Below, one piece after another: positions 1 through 7,844 of a stretch of 64,000 nucleotides of DNA; position 1 is the first letter of the stretch; each line of letters begins with the position of its first letter. Made by a program: the position numbers and the translations under genes. This DNA is from Ruminococcus turbiniformis (GTDB lineage: Bacteria > Bacillota > Clostridia > Lachnospirales > Lachnospiraceae): contig NZ_JAJEQX010000012.1 in assembly GCF_020687545.1 (NCBI RefSeq), positions 1 through 64,000 of the forward strand. The letters are read 5' to 3'. Below the pieces are notes generated by a model. The model was not told the DNA's origin. It made no database searches and saw only the letters and a program-made list of their open reading frames with translations.

Positions 1-94
1 ATACTAATTTTTGAGTTTGGCTTGCGACACCATTCTCATTTTAGCATAGGAGGCTTTTTATTTATATCTTACACGCTCCTGCTTACTCCATTCT

Positions 95-111
95 CCCCAG
101 CATAGCTGGGG
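95..111. repeat. perfect 7-bp hairpin bordering the transposase remnant
   Basis: CCCCAGC and GCTGGGG pair around a 3-base ATA loop. Homology to the IS1182 transposase begins just downstream, around 114-131. A subterminal hairpin followed by a TTCAAC-like sequence is what the right end of an IS200/IS605 element looks like, so another element may have cut off the 5' part of the transposase. That reading is inference; the hairpin itself is directly visible. Confidence 0.45.
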
Positions 112-113
112 GA

Positions 114-1118
114 TTAGACCTTTCATTCAACAAGCGTTGGACAAAAAACTGATCAAATCGGGAACCATTATCGTTGATTCTACTCATACACTTGCGTCTG
201 TTCGGGCAAAATCCCCAACGCAGATTCTGCGGGATATGAGCAAACAACTCCGGAAAGAGATTTATAAAACAGCTTTTGAATTATCAGAGCAATTTCCTGA
301 GAAACCATCTTTGGAAGCAGGACTGGATGAAAAAATTACTAGAAGACGAACATCTCAAGGAAATCCGCTCCAAAGATGATAAAGACGCACGGTTTGGACA
401 TAAGACGGCAACCAGTACGTTTTATGGGTATAAAAATCATCTTGCGATGACAGAAGAACGTTTCATTGCGGGGATCAGCGTAACAGACGGAGGAGCACCA
501 GATGGACAGGAATTACCAAAACTGATAGAAAAAACAAAGGGAAACGGAATAAAAGTTGCAGAAGTGATAGGCGATATGGCATATGTCAGTGATGATAATC
601 TGAAAACCTGCGGACAAGAAATAGCGCTGATAGCCCGGACGAACACAGCGGTAGCGGCTGCCGTAAATGGTGAACTTAAGGAAGGTTTCTGCTTCAATAA
701 AGATGCAGGTATGTTGCAATGTCCTGCAGGAGAACTTTCTACACGTATAGAAAAAAGGTCGGCTTCAAATGGAAACACTTATTTAAGGTATATCTTTAGT
801 AAAGTTAAATGCCGGAAATGTCCGCAAAAAGAGAATTGCTATGTGGGAAAATCAAAGGCAAAAATACGAAGTTACAGTATTACGCAGGCAAGCGAGAAAA
901 ACCTTGAAAGACTTAAATTTGAAGAAAGTGAATATTTCAAGGAGCGAATGAAGATCCGGCATAGAATAGAAGAAAAGAATGGAGAATTAAAAGAAGCCCA
1001 CGGATTGCGCAGAGCAGATTCGAGAGGTCTATTTGCTATGCATCTGCAAATGTATTTTACGGCATTTACAGCAAATATAAAACGAATAGTAAGATTAGAG
1101 GAGCTGGCTATGGAGTAA
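114..1118 (+). pseudogene. IS1182-family transposase, 5'-truncated and frameshifted
   Basis: Two overlapping frames together give the C-terminal two thirds of an IS1182-type DDE transposase. The first frame (to about 335) carries the DSTHTLAS segment. The second (to 1118) carries DARFGHKT, FYGYKNHLA, GDMAYVSDDNL, a CxxC-rich insert (CRKCPQKENC) and the terminal EEKNGELKEAHGLRR region. The frame changes at or near a six-A run (330-335), consistent with one extra base. The N-terminal domain is missing and no start codon with a ribosome binding site is seen. The copy is almost certainly inactive. A programmed frameshift at the A run cannot be excluded but would not rescue the missing N-terminus. 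Confidence 0.85.
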
Positions 1119-1132
1119 ACCATAGCTTTTTT
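1107..1132 (+). terminator. intrinsic terminator overlapping the transposase stop
   Basis: GCTATGG and CCATAGC pair around AGTAAA and are followed by six T. The stop codon lies inside the loop. Confidence 0.7.
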
Positions 1133-1171
1133 CGGATTTTTCTAAACAAAGAATTGAAAATAATCTAAAAG

Positions 1172-1205
1172 AAAAACTTCCACTTAAGAAAAAATGGAAG
1201 TTTTT
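1172..1205. repeat. 11-bp hairpin downstream of the IS remnant
   Basis: AAAAACTTCCA pairs perfectly with TGGAAGTTTTT across a 12-base A-rich loop. It could be a bidirectional terminator or part of the IS end. A second small stem (GCCC/GGGC, about 1210-1226) follows. No gene is seen between 1133 and 1361. Confidence 0.5.
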
Positions 1206-1361
1206 CAGTGCCCTTTTAAATACGGGCTTTGCGGCGTTTTTCTATTTCTTTTGTCCGAGCCATAATCGGCTAATGCAGCATTTAAAGAAATTTCTTCCCT
1301 GTTTTTACCTCTATCGCATACGTCTTTTGAGTCCTCAGTGATTTCAGATAGAAGTATACAA

Positions 1362-1736
1362 TCAGTTCACCACTGCTTCTCCCGCAAACACCGCAGCTGT
1401 CCCAACCACCGCGCTCAGCACCACATACAGTATCGCCGTCCCTGTATTTCCGGCCCGCAGCAGATCCCCGGTTTCCAGCGCAAAAGTGGAGAAGGTCGTA
1501 AAGCCTCCGCATATGCCTGTCTTTAAGAAGAGAATAAGCCTCGGACTGATCTGAACGTTTTTCACTGCTGCCGCTGCGATGATCCCGATCACAAACGCAC
1601 CTGCAACATTTATCAGAAATGTTTTTACCGGGAAGCCTCCGCTCTGTCCTACCGGCATCAGTCCGATCAGATAACGGCATACAGCGCCCAGAAACCCTCC
1701 GGCGCCTACAGCCGCACATTCAAATATAATCTGCAC
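1362..1736 (-). CDS. fluC: fluoride ion exporter FluC/CrcB
   Basis: Small four-helix membrane protein of 124 residues, the family's usual size, that exports fluoride as a dimeric channel. Visible family motifs are GGFLGAVCRY near residues 13-22, the NVAG segment near 43 and the GGFTTFSTF signature near 75. I chose the GTG at 1736 because a GGAGGAG Shine-Dalgarno lies about eight bases upstream; an ATG 39 bases further upstream would overlap dapF. The gene starts eight bases after the dapF stop, so the two are co-transcribed. I saw no fluoride riboswitch ahead of dapF. Confidence 0.9.
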   Translation of the reverse strand: MQIIFECAAVGAGGFLGAVCRYLIGLMPVGQSGGFPVKTFLINVAGAFVIGIIAAAAVKNVQISPRLILFLKTGICGGFTTFSTFALETGDLLRAGNTGTAILYVVLSAVVGTAAVFAGEAVVN

Positions 1737-1743
1737 TTTTTTC

Positions 1744-2583
1744 TCACTCCTCCGGCCATTCACCTTCAAATACAACCTTTGCCGGTCCGGTCATAAATAC
1801 GGTGTCCTTTTCCCGGTCCCACTGAATCAGAAGGTCTCCGCCCAACAGCTTCACCGTCACCTCATCGTCCGTCCGTCCGTTCAGCACACAGGCAACCGCC
1901 ACAGCGCACGCCCCTGTGCCGCATGCGAGCGTCTCTCCGGAGCCGCGTTCCCACACGCGCATCTCAACAGTCTTTCTGTCCAGCACCCGCACAAACTCTG
2001 TGTTGACCCTGTTCGGAAATCTTTCGTGATTTTCAAACTTCGGTCCGATCATTTCAAGAGGAAGTTCCCTGACATCGCAGTCCACAAACACGACTGCGTG
2101 CGGATTTCCCATGGACACACACGTCATGCGGTACTCATCCCTGTCCACAGCGATCGGCTCATCCACCGCACTGTCTCCGTCCGCTTTCACCGGGACTTTC
2201 TCCGGCGCAAGCTCCGGCTTCCCCATATCCACCTTCACAAGGCTTACTTTCCCGTCTTCTACCGTAAGATCAAGGTATTTGATTCCTCCCAGCGTCTCCA
2301 CCGAGATCTGCGCCTTATCTGTCAGTCCGTAGTCGTATACATATTTTGCCACACAGCGGATTCCATTTCCGCACATCTCTCCTCTGGAACCGTCCGCATT
2401 ATACATCTCCATCTCAAAATCCGCGCGGTCAGACGGATTAATCATAATCAGTCCATCGGAACCGACGCCGAAGTGGCGGTCGCTGATCTTCACCGCCAGC
2501 CCGGAGGGATCTTCAATCTTCTCCTTAAAGCAGTTTACATATACATAGTCATTTCCAAGCCCCTGCATCTTCGTAAATCTCAT
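1744..2583 (-). CDS. dapF: diaminopimelate epimerase
   Basis: Converts LL- to meso-diaminopimelate in lysine and peptidoglycan synthesis, using two active-site cysteines in the cytoplasm. Both are present: C71 in MCGNGIRC and C221 in ACGTGACAVA. The N-terminal MQGLGNDYVY motif is typical. Length (279 residues) is normal for the family. The start at 2583 follows a GGAGG seven bases upstream; a longer reading frame has no support. It is the first gene of a dapF-fluC unit. Confidence 0.95.
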   Translation of the reverse strand: MRFTKMQGLGNDYVYVNCFKEKIEDPSGLAVKISDRHFGVGSDGLIMINPSDRADFEMEMYNADGSRGEMCGNGIRCVAKYVYDYGLTDKAQISVETLGGIKYLDLTVEDGKVSLVKVDMGKPELAPEKVPVKADGDSAVDEPIAVDRDEYRMTCVSMGNPHAVVFVDCDVRELPLEMIGPKFENHERFPNRVNTEFVRVLDRKTVEMRVWERGSGETLACGTGACAVAVACVLNGRTDDEVTVKLLGGDLLIQWDREKDTVFMTGPAKVVFEGEWPEE

Positions 2584-2814
2584 ATAAACCTCCGCTCTGC
2601 CGCCCGGCAGACGGCAATGTTCTCTGTTATGCATCAATTCAGAATGCTCTTTTCTCTCTTCCCTATTCTACCTGATCTGTCCGCCGGATTCAACATCCGA
2701 TAATCACTCACCGCGTGCAAGATACGTGCTTGCCCTGCTGCAGTTCCGGTTTCGCTTACGCAGGTGATTACCGGTTTCCGCAGGCTGTTCACAAATCCGC
2801 AGGGGCAGATATCC

Positions 2815-3459
2815 CTACACCGTCATATGTTCAGCCAGAAATGCCTTTACAGCTCGTTCTTCCTCCTCTGACAGCGGCTTGTATGTTCCGAGAAGTCTGG
2901 CGTAATAGGTTGTCTTTGCCATCTCTTCCGTATACTCCGTTGCCTCCATGGCCGCCCTGATATTTTTCCCGCAGCAGAACATGCCGTGATTCCGGATCAG
3001 AACCGCTCTCCCCTCCGCACCAAGAGCCTCGACCATCATCTGCGCCCCCTCTTCACTTCCCGGAAGAGAAAACGGAACGACAGGCACCGGAGTGAATTCG
3101 CAGTGGGGAAGTGTAACCGGCCGCAGCTCTCTCTGCTCGTCCATCGCCATAATCACTGCAAACATTGCATGCGTATGCACCGTCGCCCGCACATCCGGTC
3201 TCGCGCGGTAAACCGCAGTGTGCATCGGCACTTCAGAGGAAGGACGATGCCTGCCCTCCAGCCAGCGCCCGTTCAGATCAACAATCGCGATATCCTCTTC
3301 TGTCATTCCTTTATACGGGACTCCGCTCGGCGTAATCGCGATCACGTCATCACGGTCGTCCCGGACTGCAATATTTCCCGACGTCCCTTTAATCAGTCCC
3401 TGCTCCTGAGCCTCAAAAACCGCTTCGATCACCTGTTTTCTGATTTTTTCATATTTCAT
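2815..3459 (-). CDS. class II aldolase family protein (FucA/AraD type)
   Basis: A zinc-dependent class II aldolase/epimerase of 214 residues, the size of L-fuculose-1-phosphate aldolase. Visible are GTSGNI (25-30), TPSGVPYKGM (43-52), the SSEVPMH segment with probable catalytic E76, and zinc ligands H95, H97 and H158. L-fuculose-phosphate aldolase is the nearest characterised match by motif, but L-ribulose-5-phosphate 4-epimerase shares them, so the substrate is open. The start at 3459 has a GAGGAAAGG upstream. No sugar kinase or isomerase is adjacent to settle specificity. Confidence 0.8.
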   Translation of the reverse strand: MKYEKIRKQVIEAVFEAQEQGLIKGTSGNIAVRDDRDDVIAITPSGVPYKGMTEEDIAIVDLNGRWLEGRHRPSSEVPMHTAVYRARPDVRATVHTHAMFAVIMAMDEQRELRPVTLPHCEFTPVPVVPFSLPGSEEGAQMMVEALGAEGRAVLIRNHGMFCCGKNIRAAMEATEYTEEMAKTTYYARLLGTYKPLSEEEERAVKAFLAEHMTV

Positions 3460-3559
3460 GACCGTGTCCCTTTCCTCTGTATTCCACGTATTTTCCCATT
3501 CTGCCGTCGTTTTGCCGCTTGACTTCACTCTTTCCTTGCCGTCTCGCTTCCACACGGCT

Positions 3560-4108
3560 TTACTCTTTCATCACTGTCAGTATCATCCGTGCGGTCTCCG
3601 CCATATCCGTGCCGCTCTCCATGCTTGTCCTCTGCACATACCGGTGCGCTTCTTCCTCTGTCATATTATTTCGTTCCATGAGCAGAGCCTTTGCCTGTTC
3701 TATCGTCCGCCGCTCGTCCTCATTCCGCTTTTTCCCGGTCTCCCTGCGTTTTCTCCGCTTCCGGTTCTGCGTCTCCTGCATCATCTCAAGCGTATTGATC
3801 AAGTCATATATTTTCAGAGGCATGGACAGCCCCATCACACCGTCAGGCAGCCCGTTCATCCATATATCCAGCGGAGCAAGCAAAAGCATTTCTATCCCCG
3901 CAGGCAGATATTCTCTCAGCTCAGTATACTGCATATCCTGCATCCGGTGGCCGCAGATAACGATCCCGTCACTGCACATCTCCGCATACTGCAGAACTTT
4001 TGCTCCGCTTAAGCAGACGGCAGAGACTTCGATTCCGGACTTGGCCAGAATATTCCGGATATTCACCGCGTTTTCCCGTTTTGAAAACGCCACGATAATA
4101 CTGCTCAA
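3560..4108 (-). CDS. ANTAR-domain antiterminator with degenerate receiver
   Basis: RNA-binding regulator of 182 residues. The C-terminal ANTAR domain (about 126-178) includes IEQAKALLMERNNMTEEEAHRYVQ. The N-terminal receiver-like domain lacks an Asp at the phosphorylation position (IVICGHRM), so it is probably not phosphorylated. Start is TTG with AAGGAGG upstream. It lies 99 bases downstream of glnA on the same strand. ANTAR proteins next to clostridial glnA are known to act by transcription antitermination. The glnA leader here contains an attenuator-like hairpin, so glnA itself is the likely target (inference). Confidence 0.85.
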   Translation of the reverse strand: MSSIIVAFSKRENAVNIRNILAKSGIEVSAVCLSGAKVLQYAEMCSDGIVICGHRMQDMQYTELREYLPAGIEMLLLAPLDIWMNGLPDGVMGLSMPLKIYDLINTLEMMQETQNRKRRKRRETGKKRNEDERRTIEQAKALLMERNNMTEEEAHRYVQRTSMESGTDMAETARMILTVMKE

Positions 4109-4207
4109 ATCTCTGCCACCTCCTTATGATTTTTCCTGCCGCCGTTCTGTTTCCGCCCATACCCGGTTTGCAGATGCCGCGCTTCCGGCATCCGCTTCCC
4201 GTTTCGC

Positions 4208-5539
4208 CTACAGACGGTACAGATAATTGGCGATCTCCCAGTCTGTCACCTGCATACAGTAATCATGGTATTCTTTTCTGTGCGCCTTTATGATCTTGTC
4301 TGAGAGTTTCCTTCCGAGCACATCCAGAATCAGATCATCCTTCTCCAGCTCATCCACCGCGTCTTTCAGCGTGCGGGGAAGTTCCTGGACTCCCAGTTCT
4401 TTCCTCCGCTCCGGAGACATTTTCTGGATATTTTCGTCAATGCTGTCCGGGGGCATGATCTGATTTTTGATTCCGTCCAGACCTGCCATCAGAAGTACTG
4501 CAAGGGCAAGATACGGATTCGCCGTTGCGTCCGGGCTTCTCAGCTCGATTCTTGTATTCTCGCCTCTCCCTTCCGGCACGCGGATCAGCGGGCCTCTCGT
4601 CTTTGAAGACCAGCCCATATAAACCGGGGCCTCGTATCCGGGGACAAAGCGCTTGTAGGAATTGACCGTCGGGTTTGTGATGCATGTAACCGCCTTCATA
4701 TGCTTCATCAGGCCGCCGATGAAATAGTATCCTTCCCTGCTCAGCCCGTTTCTGTCATTTTCATCCCGGAAGGCGTTTTTCCCGTTCCGCTCCAGAGAAA
4801 GATTGATATGCATCCCCGAACCGTAAGTCTCGATCTTCGGCTTCGGCATAAACGTGGCGAAGAGTCCGTGTCTTTTGGCAATCGTCTTCACCACCATCTT
4901 AAACGTCATCAGATTATCCGCAGTCACAAGCGCCTCGTCATACCGGAAGTCGATCTCATGCTGCGCCGGGGCGATCTCGTGGTGGGAGGAAAGGATTTCA
5001 AAGCCCATCTCCTCCAGAGTGAGAATCATATCTCTTCTCGCATTCTCTCCGAAATCCACCGGTCCCACATCAAAATATCCGCCTTTTTCATGAGTCAGCG
5101 TTGTCGGCAGACCGTCCTCATCCGTATGGAAAAGGAAGAATTCACACTCCGGTCCGGCATTCAGCGTATACCCCATTTCCGCCGCCCGGGCAATCGCCCT
5201 TTTCAGCACATATCTGGGGTCAATCTCGTACGGTGTGCCGTCCATCCGATACACGTCGCAGATCAGACGGGCCACCTTACCCTGCTGGGGACGCCACGGG
5301 AATATTTCAAACGTGCTCAGATCCGGATAAAGATACATATCCGAGTCCTCTTCATCATAAAATCCGTCCAGTGAAGAGACGTCAAACATGCACCGGTTAT
5401 CCAGCGCCTTCTCAAGCTGGCTGACTGTCACGGCCATATTTTTCATAGAACCGAAGATATCGGTGAACTGGAGGCGGATAAACGCCACATCCTCCTCTTC
5501 CACGAGACGCAGAATATCGTCTCTTGTATAGTTATGCAT
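4208..5539 (-). CDS. glnA: type I glutamine synthetase
   Basis: ATP-dependent synthesis of glutamine from glutamate and ammonia. The 443 residues match GSI-alpha (Bacillus GlnA about 444). Signatures: AGPECEFFLF metal-binding segment, GSGMHINLSL (ATP loop), NPTVNSYKRFVPGYEAPV (glutamate flap) and RIELRSPDATANPYLA. The start at 5539 has a strong AGGAGGG eight bases upstream. It is preceded by a perfect consensus promoter and a leader terminator, and followed by an ANTAR regulator, which suggests nitrogen-responsive antitermination. Confidence 0.95.
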   Translation of the reverse strand: MHNYTRDDILRLVEEEDVAFIRLQFTDIFGSMKNMAVTVSQLEKALDNRCMFDVSSLDGFYDEEDSDMYLYPDLSTFEIFPWRPQQGKVARLICDVYRMDGTPYEIDPRYVLKRAIARAAEMGYTLNAGPECEFFLFHTDEDGLPTTLTHEKGGYFDVGPVDFGENARRDMILTLEEMGFEILSSHHEIAPAQHEIDFRYDEALVTADNLMTFKMVVKTIAKRHGLFATFMPKPKIETYGSGMHINLSLERNGKNAFRDENDRNGLSREGYYFIGGLMKHMKAVTCITNPTVNSYKRFVPGYEAPVYMGWSSKTRGPLIRVPEGRGENTRIELRSPDATANPYLALAVLLMAGLDGIKNQIMPPDSIDENIQKMSPERRKELGVQELPRTLKDAVDELEKDDLILDVLGRKLSDKIIKAHRKEYHDYCMQVTDWEIANYLYRL

Positions 5540-5585
5540 AAAATAAGCCCTCCTTTTCATTCTGTTTTTCGCAGCGTCAGTATAC

Positions 5586-5601
5586 ACCGGCGCTGTCCGG
5601 C
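5586..5601 (-). promoter_or_regulatory. ANTAR-type hexaloop hairpin in the glnA leader
   Basis: On the minus strand GCCGG and CCGGU enclose the six-base loop ACAGCG. Characterised ANTAR targets have hexaloops with A at position 1 and G at position 4, as here. It lies after the attenuator rather than before it, which does not fit the usual two-hairpin arrangement, so the assignment is tentative. Confidence 0.35.
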
Positions 5602-5612
5602 TTAAACGGCAA

Positions 5613-5644
5613 AAGGGCGTTCTCCTCCCGGAAGAAACGCCCTT
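5613..5644 (-). terminator. attenuator/terminator between the amylosucrase gene and glnA
   Basis: AAGGGCGTT and AACGCCCTT form a 9-bp stem with TTTTG following on the minus strand. It starts about five bases after the predicted glnA transcription start, so besides ending the upstream operon it would terminate glnA transcripts unless antitermination occurs. Confidence 0.75.
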
Positions 5645-5655
5645 GTTTCGTCATT

Positions 5656-5684
5656 ATTATATATTCTCAGCTTCGGAATGTCAA
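5656..5684 (-). promoter_or_regulatory. consensus promoter for glnA
   Basis: Minus-strand TTGACA (5684-5679), a 17-base spacer and TATAAT (5661-5656): both hexamers are perfect. Predicted start near 5649, giving a leader of about 110 bases to the glnA ATG. Confidence 0.85.
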
Positions 5685-5701
5685 ACAGCTGTGAAAACTT
5701 T

Positions 5702-7795
5702 TCATCTTTTCATCCACATGAAATCCCAGCCCGCAAGATACGTTTTCTGGAACTTCGCGGTTTTTCCCGTCAGAAGATCCGTGTACTCCGCCTCTTCCGG
5801 CATCCATACATCCTTTCCTTCATCGCTGAAGTTAAACACCGCGTGAAGTTCTTCGCCATGCGATTTTCTCACAACCCAGAGAATAGACTGATCGCTGTAG
5901 TCTTTCGTGTACACTTCCGCATCCGCGTCAAACACGTTCTCCCGTCTCCGGATCGCCTCAAGCTGATTCAGTCCGCAGAAGATACGCCCCTGTACACTCT
6001 CTTTGTCTGTGATCTTCTCCGCCAGATCCCAGCAGAACTTTCCTCTGTGGATATAGCGGGAATCCGCCGCTTTCTCCGGATCCTCCTTGTACGTGTAGTC
6101 GTTGACCTGTCCCACTTCATCCCCGCTGTAGAGCATGGGAATCCCCGACTGGGTAAACATATACGCATGCAGCATGAGATCCTTCCGGACCGCCCACTTC
6201 ATCTTCTCCTCATTCTGCTCAAATCCCGCACTCTCAATGCCGCACATGGATGCCGTTGTCCCGCAGAATCTCGCATCCCCGGTGACAGGATCGTCATTGT
6301 ACAGCTCGCCGCGGCTTACGCTTCCTTCCGTCTTTCCCTGGAAATAGTCATTCAGATATTTCTTGTGGGGTACCTCTTTCATCCCCCATTGGCTCAGAGT
6401 CTCATAGTCAAGTCCCCAGCCGATATCATCGTGGCAGCGAAGATAATTCAGGAAAGTATATTCTCTCGGCAGCGCGCACACAATGTCCATCTGCTTGCGC
6501 AAAAGCCGGATATCCCGTGTCGCCACCGTGTTCCACGTTGTCGCCATGGTTGTTACGTTATAGAGCATATGGCATTCCGGCTTCTCCACCGTCCCGAAAT
6601 AGGGCGCCACCTTGTCCGGTTCCATGACAACCTCTCCGAGCAGCACAATTCCCGGACAGACGATCTCCCCGATCATACGCATCATCCGGACGATGGTATG
6701 CACCTGGGGAAGGTTGCGGCAGTTCGTTCCCAGCTCTTTCCAGATATACGGAACAGCGTCAATGCGGATAATGTCCATTCCCTGGTTTGCCAGATAGAGG
6801 AAATTGTACATCATCTCATTGAACACCCGCGGATTGCGGTAGTTGAGATCCCACTGATACGGATAAAATGTCGTCATCACATAGTGTCCCAGTTCAGGAA
6901 GCCATGTGAAGTTTCCCGGAGCTGTAGTCGGAAATACCTGGGGAACCGTTTTCTCATACTCCTGCGGTATCTGCGGGTCCGCATAGAAGAAATAACGGCT
7001 CATGTACTCCCCGTCACCCTGACGCGCTTTCACTGCCCACTCGTGGTCCTCAGACGTGTGATTCATGACAAAATCCATGCAGAGGCTGATTCCTTTCTCG
7101 TGGCACTTTGCCGCAAGCTCCGCCAGATCGTCCATCGTCCCCAGCTCCGGTTTCACCTTCCGGAAGTCCGCCACCGCATATCCGCCGTCAGACCGTCCTT
7201 TCGGAGAATCCAGAAACGGCATGAGATGAATATAGTTGACGTTGCACTTTTCAAGATACGGAAGTTTCTCCTGTACACCCTTTATATTTCCGGCAAAATT
7301 GTCAATGTACATCATCATGCCGAGCATATCTCTTTTCCGGTACCACTCGCCCTGCGCCGCGCGCTGCTGGTCAAGCTTCTTGAGCTCTTTATTCCGCGCG
7401 TCATAATAGCGCTTCATCTGACTGCACAGTTCCGCAAACATATCATCATTTTCGTACAGCTCCATGTACAGCCATCTCAGCTCATCATGATGCCTTGCAA
7501 GCCGCTCCTCGAAAATCCTGTCTTCCTCTTTCTGCATTTCATCTGCTGACTCTGCTTCCGCTGGCTCCGACTTCGCCTGCTCTTCCGCTTTCTCCTGTTC
7601 CTCCACCGACTCTGTCTTCGCCTGTTCTTCCACTTTCTCCTTTTCCTCCGCCGGCTCCGGCTTCGCCTGTTCTTCTGCTTTTTCCTGTTCTGCTTCTTTC
7701 GCCTTCACTGCTTCATTCTTTATATTTTCCGCTTTTTTCAGCTTCTGTGTCCTGGCCGCCTCTCTTTTTCTCGCAGCCCTGGATTTTTTTGCCAT
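5702..7795 (-). CDS. amylosucrase-like GH13 sucrose-active enzyme with a repeat-rich N-terminus
   Basis: Glycoside hydrolase family 13 protein of 697 residues. Residues about 95-150 match the helical N-domain of amylosucrase. MMYIDNFAGNIKG (161-173) and the GRSDGGYAV segment near 200 are typical of that subfamily. Catalytic residues: nucleophile D346 (IIRIDAVPY), acid/base E388 (LLGEVV), and D457 in CHDDIGWG. It would split or transglycosylate sucrose, such as that left after an alpha-galactosidase cuts raffinose. Unusually, residues 1-90 are Lys/Glu/Ala-rich with three tandem 15-residue repeats. There is no signal peptide. It is last in the alpha-galactoside operon; start at 7795 has GGAGG upstream. 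Confidence 0.85.
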   Translation of the reverse strand: MAKKSRAARKREAARTQKLKKAENIKNEAVKAKEAEQEKAEEQAKPEPAEEKEKVEEQAKTESVEEQEKAEEQAKSEPAEAESADEMQKEEDRIFEERLARHHDELRWLYMELYENDDMFAELCSQMKRYYDARNKELKKLDQQRAAQGEWYRKRDMLGMMMYIDNFAGNIKGVQEKLPYLEKCNVNYIHLMPFLDSPKGRSDGGYAVADFRKVKPELGTMDDLAELAAKCHEKGISLCMDFVMNHTSEDHEWAVKARQGDGEYMSRYFFYADPQIPQEYEKTVPQVFPTTAPGNFTWLPELGHYVMTTFYPYQWDLNYRNPRVFNEMMYNFLYLANQGMDIIRIDAVPYIWKELGTNCRNLPQVHTIVRMMRMIGEIVCPGIVLLGEVVMEPDKVAPYFGTVEKPECHMLYNVTTMATTWNTVATRDIRLLRKQMDIVCALPREYTFLNYLRCHDDIGWGLDYETLSQWGMKEVPHKKYLNDYFQGKTEGSVSRGELYNDDPVTGDARFCGTTASMCGIESAGFEQNEEKMKWAVRKDLMLHAYMFTQSGIPMLYSGDEVGQVNDYTYKEDPEKAADSRYIHRGKFCWDLAEKITDKESVQGRIFCGLNQLEAIRRRENVFDADAEVYTKDYSDQSILWVVRKSHGEELHAVFNFSDEGKDVWMPEEAEYTDLLTGKTAKFQKTYLAGWDFMWMKR
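7550..7684 (-). repeat. three tandem 45-bp repeats inside the GH13 gene
   Basis: They encode residues 38-82 as three imperfect 15-residue units of the form EKxEEQAKxExxEEx. The region is charged and probably disordered or coiled-coil. Confidence 0.85.
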
Positions 7796-7844
7796 CTTTG
7801 CAAACCTCCGTCTGTTTTTGTTCTGCGCTTCTGTTCCGCGCCCC

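Noticed and set aside
2584-2814. Possible fluoride riboswitch upstream of dapF-fluC
   Set aside because: The conserved fluoride aptamer core (GG-GAUGG pattern with pseudoknot) could not be found; only weak stems are present.
5678-7549. A 623-codon open frame on the plus strand
   Set aside because: It is the antisense of the amylosucrase-like gene. The opposite frame carries all GH13 catalytic motifs and a ribosome binding site; the plus frame is His/Arg/Leu-rich with no recognisable domain.
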